A stretch of DNA of 35,316 nt from Muribaculaceae bacterium (GTDB lineage: Bacteria > Bacteroidota > Bacteroidia > Bacteroidales > Muribaculaceae): positions 1 to 35,316 of the forward strand of contig JAGATN010000028.1 of assembly GCA_017621225.1 (NCBI GenBank). The letters run 5' to 3'. Below, in pieces: positions 25,226-34,700 of this stretch; the first letter of the stretch is position 1; each line of letters begins with the position of its first letter. The position numbers were made by a program, and so were the translations under genes. The notes beneath the pieces are model-generated. The model was not told the origin of the DNA, made no database searches, and was given only the letters and a program-made list of their open reading frames with translations.

Positions 25226-26536
25226 TCATTTGCCTATGCAACGGTAGGTGAGCCCCTCCTCGGCGAGCTCTACGGGGTCGTAGATGTTTCGGCCGTCAAC
25301 TATCAGGCGTCCACGCATGGCGCGCGTGATGACTTTCCATGAAGGCACCCTGAATTGTTTCCACTCGGTGAGCAGGGCTATGGCGTCGGCATCAACGGCG
25401 GCTTCGTACATGTCGCGCGCAAATTTTATGGAATCGCCGAATCGCCGGCGACCTTCGTCGATGGCCACCGGATCGTAGGCCACCACTTCGGCACCCTCGC
25501 GCAGAAGCGACTCGATGACCACGAGCGACGGCGCTTCGCGCATGTCGTCGGTCTCCGGCTTGAACGACAGCCCCCATATGGCTATGCGCTTCCCTTTCAG
25601 ACAGCCTAACTCCTCCTTTATTTTACGGAACACTATTGACTTCTGCTGTTCGTTGACGGCCTCGACGGCTTCGATTATGCGCATGCGGTATCCGTTGGCC
25701 GCTCCGGTGCGCATAAGGGCTTTCACATCCTTGGGAAAGCACGATCCTCCGTAGCCGCAACCCGGATACAGAAATTTTGTGCCTATGCGGGCATCGCTCC
25801 CGATGCCTTTGCGCACCATGTTGACGTCGGCACCCACGAGTTCGCACAGATTGGCTATGTCGTTCATGAACGAAATGCGAGTGGCCAGCATGGAGTTGGC
25901 GGCATATTTGGTCATTTCGGCCGATGCTATGTCCATGAATATCACTCTGAAGTTGTTGAGCAGAAACGGACGGTAAAGTCGCTCCATGACGCGACGTGCG
26001 CGATTGCTCTCGATGCCTATCACCACGCGGTCGGGCGACATGAAGTCCTTTATGGCAGCGCCTTCTTTTAAGAATTCGGGGTTCGATGCCACCTCGAATT
26101 CCACGTTGGCATTGCGCTTGCTCAATTCGTCGGCAATGACTTGTCGCACTATCTTCGAAGTGCCCACGGGCACGGTGCTTTTCGTAACGAAGATGGTGTA
26201 ATGGTTTATGTGTTGGCCGAACGTGCGGGCTACTTCCTTTACATATCGAAGGTCGGCGCTTCCGTCCTCGTCGGGGGGAGTGCCGACGGCGCAGAACACC
26301 GCTTGTACGTCGTCAAGGCAGTCGGTGAGCTTGGTGGTGAAATGCAATCGCCCTTCCGAGGCGTTTCGTTTCACCAAAACGTCGAGTCCCGGTTCGTATA
26401 TCGGAATGTCGCCGTTTTTTAGCTTTTCGATTTTTGTTTCGTCAATGTCTACGCAAGTAACGTCGATGCCTACTTCGGCGAAGCAAGCGCCTGATACCAG
26501 CCCTACGTATCCTGTTCCAACTATTGCTATTTTCAT
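25226..26536 (-). CDS. ugd: UDP-glucose 6-dehydrogenase
   Basis: Oxidises UDP-glucose to UDP-glucuronate with two NAD+, supplying a sugar for capsule, exopolysaccharide or LPS. The NAD-binding GTGYVG is at 7-12. VTKSTVPVGT and NPEFLKEGAAIKDF follow, with Lys210 and the catalytic Cys266 in GCGYGGSCFPKD. The C-terminal domain has WGLSFKPETDDMREAPS and YDPV. The 436 residues are full length. It stands alone on the minus strand, with the RNA terminator 57 bp past its stop and a TonB receptor gene diverging from it. UDP-mannose-type dehydrogenases are related but lack this exact motif set. Confidence 0.94.
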   Translation of the reverse strand: MKIAIVGTGYVGLVSGACFAEVGIDVTCVDIDETKIEKLKNGDIPIYEPGLDVLVKRNASEGRLHFTTKLTDCLDDVQAVFCAVGTPPDEDGSADLRYVKEVARTFGQHINHYTIFVTKSTVPVGTSKIVRQVIADELSKRNANVEFEVASNPEFLKEGAAIKDFMSPDRVVIGIESNRARRVMERLYRPFLLNNFRVIFMDIASAEMTKYAANSMLATRISFMNDIANLCELVGADVNMVRKGIGSDARIGTKFLYPGCGYGGSCFPKDVKALMRTGAANGYRMRIIEAVEAVNEQQKSIVFRKIKEELGCLKGKRIAIWGLSFKPETDDMREAPSLVVIESLLREGAEVVAYDPVAIDEGRRRFGDSIKFARDMYEAAVDADAIALLTEWKQFRVPSWKVITRAMRGRLIVDGRNIYDPVELAEEGLTYRCIGK

Positions 26537-26571
26537 AGTGCGGAAATGTAATGATATGTGAAGTCGGGTGC

Positions 26572-26579
26572 AAAGGTAA
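26572..26579 (-). promoter_or_regulatory. Candidate -7 box for ugd
   Basis: TACCTTTG on the minus strand fits TAnnTTTG, 36 nt before the ugd ATG. The -33 box is not clear. Confidence 0.45.
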
Positions 26580-26637
26580 GCAATTATTTGGTCAATGATA
26601 TAATTTTCGGCGATGATTCACGTTGTTATGTATGAGT

Positions 26638-29022
26638 ATGAAGAATAGATTGATCACATTGCTTGTGTCGTTGCTCTCGTGCCTGTGGTGCGCGGGAGAG
26701 CAAGTGCGGTTTCACGGACGGGTGTCGGACGAATCGGGCAATGCGCTCGAATTCGTGACGGTAAAGATAGCCGGCACGGCAAAGGGTACGTCGACCGGCA
26801 AGGATGGCCGATATAAATTGTCGTGCGCGAAGTCAGATACGTTGCGAATCGTATTTTCATACGTCGGCTATCAGACGGTTACGCGTACTTTCATCAAGCC
26901 GGAGGGCGATTTGGCCGTAAACGTGAAGATGAAGGTCGAGGAAACGAATCTCGAGGAGGTGGAAGTGGTTGACATACGGCGCCAGACGTCGGCAATGCAA
27001 TCGATCAACGCGCGGTCGGTGCGTTTCGCGCCCGATGCGTCGGGGGGCAGCATCGAAAACATGCTTGCCACGCTTGCCGGAGTGGCTTCGTCGAACGAAC
27101 TGTCATCGCGCTATTCGGTGAGGGGAGGATCATACGACGAAAACAGCGTATATATAAATGGTATCGAGATATACAGGCCAATGCTTGTGAATTCGGGTAC
27201 GCAGGAGGGCCTGAGTGCCATAAATCCGTCGATGGTAGGGGCCGTGGGGTTCTCGACGGGCGGATTTACGGCACGTTATGCCGACAAGATGTCGTCGGTG
27301 CTCGACATTACCTATCGTCAGCCTGAGGCTTTCGAGGGGTCGGCGGGGGTAAGCGCGATGGGAGCGCACGCCACCATAGGGCAGGCCTCGAAGGCGTTCT
27401 CGCAGCTTCACGGAGTGCGCTATCGCCGCAATTCATCGCTGCTCGGGTCGACCGACACCAAAGGCGAATACGATCCTGACTTTTTTGACTATCAGACTTG
27501 CATGTCGCTGAAGCCTGCCCGGCGATGGAAAGTGTCGCTGCTGGGCAACGTGGCTCTTAACAATTATAGATTTACTCCGCGCGACCGCGTCACCTCGTTT
27601 GGCACTCATACCGATGCGAAGCAATTTAAGGTGTATTTCGACGGCCACGAGAAGGATCGGTTCGAAACGGCATTCGGCGCCATATCGGTCGACTATGCTT
27701 CGTCGGCTTCCACGTCGCTGTCGCTGCTCGGGTCGGCGTTTCTTACCAACGAGCTTGTGACGTATGACATAACCGGTGAGTATTGGCTCGACGAGGCGGG
27801 CACTTCCGGCTCTGACGGCGTGGGCGGGCAGCTCGGGGTAGGGCGTTATCACGAGCATGCGCGCAATCGCCTGAAAGCGTCGGTGATGTCGATAAGCCTC
27901 AATGGCACCGCTCGCGTAGGGATAAACACGCTGGGCTACGGGCTGACGGTGAATAGGGAAACGCTGATGGATCGCGGCCGGGAATGGGAGTTGCGCGATT
28001 CGGCCGGATTCTCGCTCCCGTCCGATGCCCCCGGCCTTGAAATGATATATGGCATTTCGTCGCACAACGATTTGACCTCAACCCGCATGTCGGCATATTT
28101 TCAGGACGACATACGGCTTCGCTCCAAGTCGGGCATATGGTGGATAAACGGCGGGTTGCGCCTTTCGCATTGGAGCTTTAACGGCGAAACGCTCGTCAGC
28201 CCGCGATTTAACGTGGCCTTCATCCCCGAATCGGCCCTGGCGTGGACATTCAGGCTCGCCGGAGGCGTGTATCATCAGGCTCCGTTTTATAGGGAGATGC
28301 GAAGGCCGGTGGCCGATGCCGACGGCAACGACGTGATAGTGCTGAATGACGAAATAAAGTCGCCGCGAAGCATCCAGGCCATAGCCGGCGCCGACCTCAC
28401 GTTTCGCGCATTGGGCCGTCCGTTCAGGTTTGGCACCGAAATATATTATAAGGCGCTTCACGATCTCATACCTTACGAGGTCGACAATCTGAAGCTCGTG
28501 TATGCCGGCGTTAACGGGTCGTCGGGCTATGTGGCGGGCGTCGACTTCAAGCTGTTCGGCCAGTTCGTGCCCGGAAGCGACTCATGGTTGAGCTTCTCGT
28601 TGATGAAGTCGAACGAAAAGCTCAATGGCGTTGACGTGCCGCGCCCCAACGACCGTCGGTATAGCATAGGGCTCTATTTTACTGACTATTTTCCCCGACT
28701 GCCGCGCCTCAAATTCAGCCTGCGCGGCGTGCTGAGCGACGGATTGCCCGTAACGCCGACGCATTCCACGCGCGACAAAGGCTATTTCCGCACTCCGCCC
28801 TACAAGCGCGTCGACATCGGATTCAACTATTCGTTGTGGTCGGCCGCGCGCGCGAATCGCGGAATCCGCAACGTGTGGATTGGCCTCGAGGTGTTTAATC
28901 TGCTCGGCATATCTAACGTAAGCAGCTATTATTGGGTTACCGACGTGAACAATGTAAGGTATGCGGTGCCCAACTATCTTACTCGCAGGCAGCTGAATTG
29001 CTCCGTCACGGTCGATTTCTGA
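26638..29022 (+). CDS. TonB-dependent outer membrane receptor
   Basis: An outer membrane active transporter; cargo unknown. Numbering from ATG 26638: a signal peptide (MKNRLITLLVSLLSCLWCAG), then a carboxypeptidase-regulatory-like domain (about 22-108, FHGRVSDESGNALEFVTVKI). The plug domain (about 115-225) has YSVRGGSYDENSVYINGIEIY and the end of the plug lies near GFTARYADKMSSVLDI. A 22-strand barrel ends in NCSVTVDF, with the usual terminal Phe. At about 794 residues it is shorter than SusC proteins, and no SusD partner is adjacent, so it is not a typical polysaccharide-utilisation receptor. TTG 26623 and ATG 26632 are alternative starts; ATG 26638 gives the best signal peptide. Confidence 0.92.
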   Translation: MKNRLITLLVSLLSCLWCAGEQVRFHGRVSDESGNALEFVTVKIAGTAKGTSTGKDGRYKLSCAKSDTLRIVFSYVGYQTVTRTFIKPEGDLAVNVKMKVEETNLEEVEVVDIRRQTSAMQSINARSVRFAPDASGGSIENMLATLAGVASSNELSSRYSVRGGSYDENSVYINGIEIYRPMLVNSGTQEGLSAINPSMVGAVGFSTGGFTARYADKMSSVLDITYRQPEAFEGSAGVSAMGAHATIGQASKAFSQLHGVRYRRNSSLLGSTDTKGEYDPDFFDYQTCMSLKPARRWKVSLLGNVALNNYRFTPRDRVTSFGTHTDAKQFKVYFDGHEKDRFETAFGAISVDYASSASTSLSLLGSAFLTNELVTYDITGEYWLDEAGTSGSDGVGGQLGVGRYHEHARNRLKASVMSISLNGTARVGINTLGYGLTVNRETLMDRGREWELRDSAGFSLPSDAPGLEMIYGISSHNDLTSTRMSAYFQDDIRLRSKSGIWWINGGLRLSHWSFNGETLVSPRFNVAFIPESALAWTFRLAGGVYHQAPFYREMRRPVADADGNDVIVLNDEIKSPRSIQAIAGADLTFRALGRPFRFGTEIYYKALHDLIPYEVDNLKLVYAGVNGSSGYVAGVDFKLFGQFVPGSDSWLSFSLMKSNEKLNGVDVPRPNDRRYSIGLYFTDYFPRLPRLKFSLRGVLSDGLPVTPTHSTRDKGYFRTPPYKRVDIGFNYSLWSAARANRGIRNVWIGLEVFNLLGISNVSSYYWVTDVNNVRYAVPNYLTRRQLNCSVTVDF

Positions 29023-29092
29023 CGACGCGGCGTCGCGGCGACGTGGCATTTCACCTCTATTTTAACCTCTTAACAAAAAAAATGTTATCATA

Positions 29093-29124
29093 TTTGCACC
29101 CTTTATCTAAAATGTATAATTTTG
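29093..29124 (+). promoter_or_regulatory. Strong promoter of the OmpA-family gene
   Basis: TTTG (29093-29096), a 20-nt spacer and TAATTTTG (29117-29124) fully match the Bacteroidetes consensus. About 90 nt of AT-rich leader precede the ATG at 29224, as is common for highly expressed outer membrane protein genes. Confidence 0.8.
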
Positions 29125-29223
29125 CACTTGATAAATAGGATAAATAGGCGAAACATTATGTTTTGTCAAACGTAGTATATATAAATAGGAAAAAATTTTT
29201 AATCACTCACAACTATAATTATT

Positions 29224-30312
29224 ATGAGAAAATTATTTATTACAGCTCTTGTTGCTGTGGCATCGGTATTTGGTGCTATGGCACAGTCGAGCGATGGCAA
29301 CTATGAGTTCCGTCGTCACTTCTATCTTCAGGCACAAGGTGGTGCCGGATTCACTGTAGGTGAAAATTCGTTCGGAAAACTTATCTCTCCTGCCGCAGCT
29401 TTGAATATCGGTTACAAGTTCTCGCCCGCATTCGGACTTCGTCTCGGTGCATCGGGCTGGCAGGCCAAAGGTCGTGCTCTCGCAAACTATATGACCGACT
29501 ATAAGTTCAAATATATTCAGGGTAACTTGGATGCAACATTGTCGCTTTCAAACCTCATCTGTGGTTTCAACCCCAAACGTACGCTCGACTTGTATGCATT
29601 CCTCGGTGTTGGTTTCAACCACGGTTTCGACAATGACGAAGCAATCGCCATCAACAATGCCGGAACAAACCTCGAATACATCTGGGACAAGAAGAATTTC
29701 GTAGCCGGTCGCGGCGGTTTGGGCCTCAACGTTCGTTTGAGCGACATCGTAGCTCTTAACGTCGAAGCAAACGCCAACCTCCTTTCTGACCACTTCAACT
29801 CGAAATATGGCGACAACGCCGACTGGCAGTTCAACGGCCTCGTTGGTTTGACCATCAACTTCGGCCGCAGCTACACAAGCGCACCCGTGGTAGTAGAAGA
29901 AGTAACGGAAGCCGTTGAGGTAGTTCCCGCTCCTCAGCCCGTTCCCACTCCCAAGCCCGAACCTGCTCCCGCACCCGCACCCAAGCCCCAGCCCAAGATG
30001 ACTAAGGATGTATTCTTCCTCATCAACTCGGCTAACGTACGTCCGACCGAAATGCCGAAGGTAAACGAACTCGTTGCCTTCCTCAAGGCTAATCCTCAGA
30101 CTCGCGTAGCCATCACAGGCTATGCCGACAAGGAAACCGGTTCGGCCAACTACAACATGGGCCTTTCGGAACGTCGTGCCGAAGCAGTAGCCAAGATCCT
30201 TCGTGACAATGGTATCGCCGATTCGCGCATCACCGTAAGCGCCAAGGGTGGCACACAGCAGCCATTCGACGTTCAGGTTGAAAACCGCGTTGCAATAGCA
30301 ATAGCTCAGTAA
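29224..30312 (+). CDS. OmpA-family outer membrane porin
   Basis: A structural outer membrane protein that ties the membrane to peptidoglycan. The signal peptide MRKLFITALVAVASVFGAMA is cut before Q. An eight-stranded barrel (about 25-218) is followed by a Pro-rich linker of PAP/PKP repeats (about 235-260). The C-terminal peptidoglycan-binding OmpA domain (about 262-362) has FFLINSANVRP, ITGYADKETGS, NMGLSERRAEAV and the NRVAIAIAQ end. Codons ending in C predominate, as expected of an abundant protein, in keeping with its strong promoter. It is monocistronic, with a terminator just downstream. Confidence 0.95.
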   Translation: MRKLFITALVAVASVFGAMAQSSDGNYEFRRHFYLQAQGGAGFTVGENSFGKLISPAAALNIGYKFSPAFGLRLGASGWQAKGRALANYMTDYKFKYIQGNLDATLSLSNLICGFNPKRTLDLYAFLGVGFNHGFDNDEAIAINNAGTNLEYIWDKKNFVAGRGGLGLNVRLSDIVALNVEANANLLSDHFNSKYGDNADWQFNGLVGLTINFGRSYTSAPVVVEEVTEAVEVVPAPQPVPTPKPEPAPAPAPKPQPKMTKDVFFLINSANVRPTEMPKVNELVAFLKANPQTRVAITGYADKETGSANYNMGLSERRAEAVAKILRDNGIADSRITVSAKGGTQQPFDVQVENRVAIAIAQ

Positions 30313-30332
30313 TCGAATAGTCTGATATAATT

Positions 30333-30376
30333 AAAAAAAATGAGGGCTCGGTATGCGTCGGGTCCTTATTTTTTTT
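30333..30376 (+). terminator. Terminator of the OmpA-family gene
   Basis: Arms 30333-30350 and 30359-30376 pair along all 18 positions with three G-U wobbles. An A8 run faces a T8 run, with GAGGGCTCG/CGGGTCCTT at the core. The T run ends 4 bp before the IS element. Confidence 0.8.
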
Positions 30377-30402
30377 ATTACTGTCCGCTAAACCATAACA
30401 AG

Positions 30403-30446
30403 GCGAGTCCAACTTCCAGAACGGCAGAAGTTGGGCTTGCTTTTTT
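30403..30446 (+). terminator. Terminator inside the IS left end
   Basis: A 14-bp stem, GCGAGTCCAACTTC (30403-30416) with GAAGTTGGGCTTGC (30427-30440), is followed by T6. It would block transcription entering the element from the OmpA side. Confidence 0.75.
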
Positions 30447-30470
30447 ATAGGACAATCCCCTTCAGTAGAT

Positions 30471-31357
30471 TTATGGTACTACGGGAGGCGATTCAGAGGC
30501 TTGTGCAAGCATGCTTTTCAGGTCTGCATCGGGCTGATTGAGGAACTTTTCGAGATTCATGTAATACATCAGAACGATTCTGACGATTGTAGCCAGCCCG
30601 GAGAAGCTCCAACGCCTGTTCAATGTGCTTTGTAAGACCGAGAGTAACAGATTTGCAATGAGCGTGACCCATATCCGGATTTTTATGGCGTTGGCACTTT
30701 CACCATAGAAATATCTCAGGGGGAAGTTCTGCTTGATTTGCTTGAAAAGAGACTCTATCTGCCACCGGCGGCGGTATATCGCCACGATTCTCTCCGACGG
30801 CATGTCGAAGTCGTTGGTCAGAAGTGATATAAGCTTAGGATTCTTGCCTTTCTTGATGTCAACGTATGTGATTATTCTGGCTATATGATTTATACCGTCC
30901 TTACGGAACACCACGACCTGCTCACGATATTCCATAAGTCCCTGCGGATTCTGATGCATACAGTCAACAAGCCACCTCATAGTTGAGGTTTTTCTTCATC
31001 TTGGTGACATAGACAACGCCACGGTCTGTCAATTCCTCGAATTTGACATAGTTGATATATTCACGGTCAAGGGCCACTATCTCGTTGTGTCTGTAATGGA
31101 TCGGAGCAGGCATGAACGAGTCATTGGTGGCCGCCGAGGTGAACTGTACATCACAGGGAACGCCCTCGTTGGCGTGTATGACCGAGTATACCTTTATACC
31201 GCCTTTCTTCCTTCCGGTCTTGGGGTGCCGGCCAACACCCTTGAAAATAGCATTTGAGAACAGCGAAATGGTCGCGGAATCAATTATTCTAAGCCGTCTT
31301 ATCCACTCTTCGGCGCCATTGCGTCGGCTGTCCGAAGAAATTACTACTTTTACTCAT
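30471..31357 (-). pseudogene. IS4-family transposase, deleted and frameshifted
   Basis: Three pieces are seen. The N-terminus MSKSSNFFGQP starts at 31357 and leaves the family after 11 codons, where an internal deletion removes the DUF4372-like N-terminal region. The middle piece (31323-30964) continues in another frame with EEWIRRLRIIDSATISLFSN (first catalytic Asp) and VALDREYINY (second). One extra G near 30973 then shifts the frame. The C-terminal piece (30980-30471) carries YRRRWQIESLFKQIK, an exact Y-x2-R-x3-E-x6-K signature with the catalytic Glu. All three catalytic residues survive but cannot be joined in one protein. Confidence 0.88.
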
Positions 31358-31464
31358 GGTTATTAATGGATAGTTTGGCGACACCAAAATAACCATTTAG
31401 GGCTGACTCCTGCAATAGGTGACAGCCCTAATTTTTCAATCGCTCGAAAAGTTTAGCGGACGGT

Positions 31465-31532
31465 AATAAAAAATAAGCCCACCCTTATTGGGGTGAGCTA
31501 GCCTTAGTCTATTCCACCTAAGGGCGTTAAGA
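31465..31532 (-). ncRNA. Possible small RNA
   Basis: About 65 nt on the minus strand, made of a hairpin CCTTAG/CTAAGG (31518-31523 with 31502-31507) and a terminator hairpin. A TGCCTTTG box near 31538-31545 is one base off the -7 consensus. It lies downstream of the lipoprotein terminator, so a second terminator here implies an independent transcript or a tandem terminator. No expression evidence is available. Confidence 0.3.
31466..31499 (-). terminator. Minus-strand terminator beside the IS element
   Basis: AGCTCACCC (31491-31499) pairs with GGGTGGGCT (31476-31484), one G-U pair included, followed by TATTTTTT on the minus strand. The tail reaches almost to the IS end. Confidence 0.75.
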
Positions 31533-31601
31533 TGTCGCAAAGGCAATGATTTATTTCATTACGCCGCCTACAATCAGCTTAAAAGTTTTTTGTGCATGCA
31601 C

Positions 31602-31638
31602 AAAAAAAACACTCCCCGACTTTCGCAAGCCGGGGAGT
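31602..31638 (-). terminator. Terminator of the lipoprotein gene
   Basis: ACTCCCCG (minus strand, 31631-31638) pairs with CGGGGAGT (31611-31618), then a G and a run of eight T (31602-31609). It lies about 75 bp after the stop codon. The T run is also one arm of the palindrome at 31586-31607. Confidence 0.85.
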
Positions 31639-31712
31639 CCGCTATATTAAAGATTCTTTATTAAATGCTTCTTAGGGGAAACATCCTTAAAGAGTGGCTT
31701 TATTGTCGCGTA

Positions 31713-34700
31713 TTAGTTGGCATCAGTTCTGCCTACGTGACCGTTAACCCATACGATGAAGTTCTTCTGGCTCCACTTGTGAGTGATCTTCACAGGAACT
31801 TGGATGTTGAAGTTAACAATCGTACCGGTGTTGTTGGTGTAGGTGAGCTTGCCGAAGTGAGCAAGTATCTGAGCCCAAGTAGCGTTAGCTGCGGGTGCGC
31901 TGCCTACGGCGGGAGTAGTGAAGCCGTCGTCAACCTGAGCACCGTTGCGAACCACGTGGAATTCAACGTCGAGCGAAGTTTGGTTCAAAGGAAGCATAGT
32001 GCCGGATATGTCGGTCTTGATGTCCTTCGGATCGATAGAGATGTCAGAAACTTCGTAGTAGTTGTAGTAGTTCAAGTGATCAGCGAACTGATATTGACGC
32101 CAGTCGTAGAAGCTTACGAGAGAAGCGATGTCAACGGTAGTTCCGGCAGCGCCACCATCGTTAGCGTCGGTGAATGCGATCGGGCCTTCGGCTTTAGCAT
32201 ATACAGGCTTGAGGATCTCAGTCTTGAATATGTTGTTAGTCAAGGGGAGGTAAGCGCCACAGTTCTTGTTGAATGTAGCAACACCGATCTGAACGTCGAA
32301 CGTAGCATCCAAAAGTTTCTTGGCAGCTTCAGCGTCAGTAGCCTTAGCAGTCCATTCGGTAGGAACGTTCAAGAGATCTTTTGCAGTGTCATTGTTCTTA
32401 AGTTCGAGCCAAGCACCATGCTTGCGAACGTGACCTGTTTCGAGGTTGTAATGTATTTCGGCGATTTCAACATTGTTGGCCAACAATACATAACCCTTGT
32501 ATTCGTACATCGGAGCATCGGTGTAGAGCATAACGGGGCTGTTTGCAACGGTAGCCGGAGTGATATTGCCTGCGTCGTCCTTGTAAGCAGTCTTGAGAGT
32601 ATAAGTCGTTCCGCTTACGCCCGTGGCAGTCTTGTTGCCAAGAGTGAAGTAGTAGAAGTATACGAGGTTGTCTTCAGAGAAGGTCGAGAAGTTGGTGAGA
32701 ACGTTCCAATCCAAAGCGGGATTCCAAGCATCGGGCTGGATGGTGAACTTGGGAGCGTTTTCAGCACCGGCATTGCTTGTTTCGCCGAACCAGCAGATGT
32801 AATTCTGAACACTTGCCCAGTTGGTGTTGTCGAACGTAGCGGTAGTGCTTGCAGTAGCCCACTGGTGGAGGTCAGAGTGACCGATCTTGTTGAGCTCGAA
32901 GCGGCTATCGATAGAGAACATGAAGTTGCAAGAAGCTCCGTTTTCGTCGGTAGTGGTCGAGGGAACTTCAACATTTGCATGGAGTACCTGACGCTGATCG
33001 GCAGAAAGTGCATCGCTTGCAGGATTCATGCTGCCTTCAGCATACCAGTACTTGGCAATCTTGTTAGACATAACAGCCTTCGGATACTTGAGAGTTATCT
33101 GGATGGGCAGATAAACAGGCTCAACATTGAAGTTAGAGTTGCCAAGATATTTCTTGGGAGCGTACTTGATCCAACGAGTTTCGTTGATTACGGGGTAAGT
33201 GTCGTGGCCTACGCAGTTAACGAAGTCCTGACGAGTGATGGTCCAAGAGAATACGTCGGTAGTCTCGGCACCGTCGTTGGGTATTTCGGTTATTGTACCG
33301 ATGGTGAGGCTTGCATTGGTCCAGGTCGGCTTGCCGTTAACGTCGAGTTCGTTGGTTTTAACCCATTGCATTACAGAACCGTCAGAGCCCTTAACTACTT
33401 CGTAAGTAGCGTCGAAGGTTTCCTTCGAGGTGTTGCGGGTAGTTTCGAGGAGCTTGGATTCGATGGCATGCCAAGTGATAGTCTTGGTTGCATTTTCACA
33501 CTTGTAGAAGTAGTCGCCAAGGTTGAACAACGGAGTTTCCAACGGATTTTCCGGAGCAACGATTTTGATCTTGATGTAACCAACCTTAACAATCTTGTTG
33601 TTTACGGTATCGCGAAGTTCTACGCGAACAAGAGGAGTACGGCCAACTGAGCTGACAGCCTTAGCTTTGAGGCTGAGGTCGGGCTGGCAGTCGAGGATGT
33701 TGGTATCGCTGTTTGACTGAACACCGCAAGCTATCACGTAGTAGTGACCATTTGCGCCCTGTTCGATAACGGCGTGGTTCTGAGATTGTTCGGTAGCGTT
33801 AGAGCCGATAGAGAAGTTAACTCTTTCGAAAGCATACTTCATACCACGAGCCTTGAGGTCGGCGTTGGTGTAGTCCCAAATCTTCTTGCTGTTCCACGAA
33901 CGGGCAGAGTTGGCAGCAGCGTGAGTCAATACCAATTCATTGAGGTCGATACCGGTTGCGTTGTTGTAAGCGAGTTCTACGGTAGCTGAATTTTCAGCGG
34001 CATCCTTTGCAGTGCCGTAAAGGTGACGGCCATTCTCCTTCGGAGTTCCGTGAACGGTTGCTGCACCAACGAGTTTGTCGGTTTCGAATTCCTTGGTAGC
34101 TATGATGTAATCATTGGCATACGAAGTAGTGTTGTAAGCGATTGCTTCGATGGCAAGCTGCGATGCATATACAGAACCGTAAGTCGAAGTAACGATTTCG
34201 GTTTTGCCTTCATCGAGAGGAGCTTGAACGGCGAGGTCAGTGATTTTGGCCTTGTCGCTTTTGGCGGGATAGAAGATGCCAAGCTGATTGGGATCGCTTT
34301 CTTCCTGAGTCTTAACCAATTCACCCTTCATCGTGATGCCTACGATCATCTGCATATCGCCATCTTTTTCCTGCAAGCCATAGAACTTGGCAGTAGGAGC
34401 GGCAGCAGCTGCACGACCGGTAGATATGAAGTCGAGGTCGTTAGAAGAAGTGCCGAGGTTCTTCTGAGTGTATTCTGAAATGACGGCTTCACGAGGATTC
34501 AACCAATAGTTCTTAGGCCAAGTCGGGTTCAAGAACGTCCATGCTTCAGCCTGTACGGCTTCGCCCTTAACCTTGTATGCTACTTCCTTGGCATCATAAC
34601 CGGTAGCGGTCTTAACCTGATGAACGAGCATACCGCCTTCAATTTCAGCGTTGACGGTGTAAGGCTTGTAAGGAATGTACTTGTATTCCATTGCATTCTG

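Larger units (their letters stand above)
30381..31463 (-). mobile_element. Decayed IS4-family insertion sequence
   Basis: Terminal inverted repeats CTGTCCGCTAAAC (30381-30393) and GTTTAGCGGACGG (31451-31463) differ at one position. The 1083-bp element contains a broken transposase on the minus strand and a plus-strand terminator near its left end. A full element of this type would be about 1.5 kb, so a few hundred bases are missing. No target-site duplication is apparent; the AT-rich flanks come from two convergent terminators. Confidence 0.85.
31464..31712. other. Non-coding gap before the lipoprotein gene
   Basis: No protein gene. It holds two minus-strand terminators (31476-31499 and 31602-31638), a possible short RNA between them, and a perfect AT-flanked palindrome at 31586-31607. 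Confidence 0.6.

Noticed and set aside
25121-25342. 73-codon frame over the RNA terminator
   Set aside because: It crosses the terminator and the 3' end of ugd on the opposite strand, so it is most likely chance.
30375-31469. Longer terminal inverted repeats (TTATTA and T runs) for the IS
   Set aside because: The outer similarity is explained by the U tracts of two convergent terminators rather than by the element itself.
31665-33650. 661-codon open frame on the plus strand
   Set aside because: It lies antisense to the lipoprotein gene. The codon bias of that gene avoids stops on the other strand, and the predicted protein has no domain, signal or start context.
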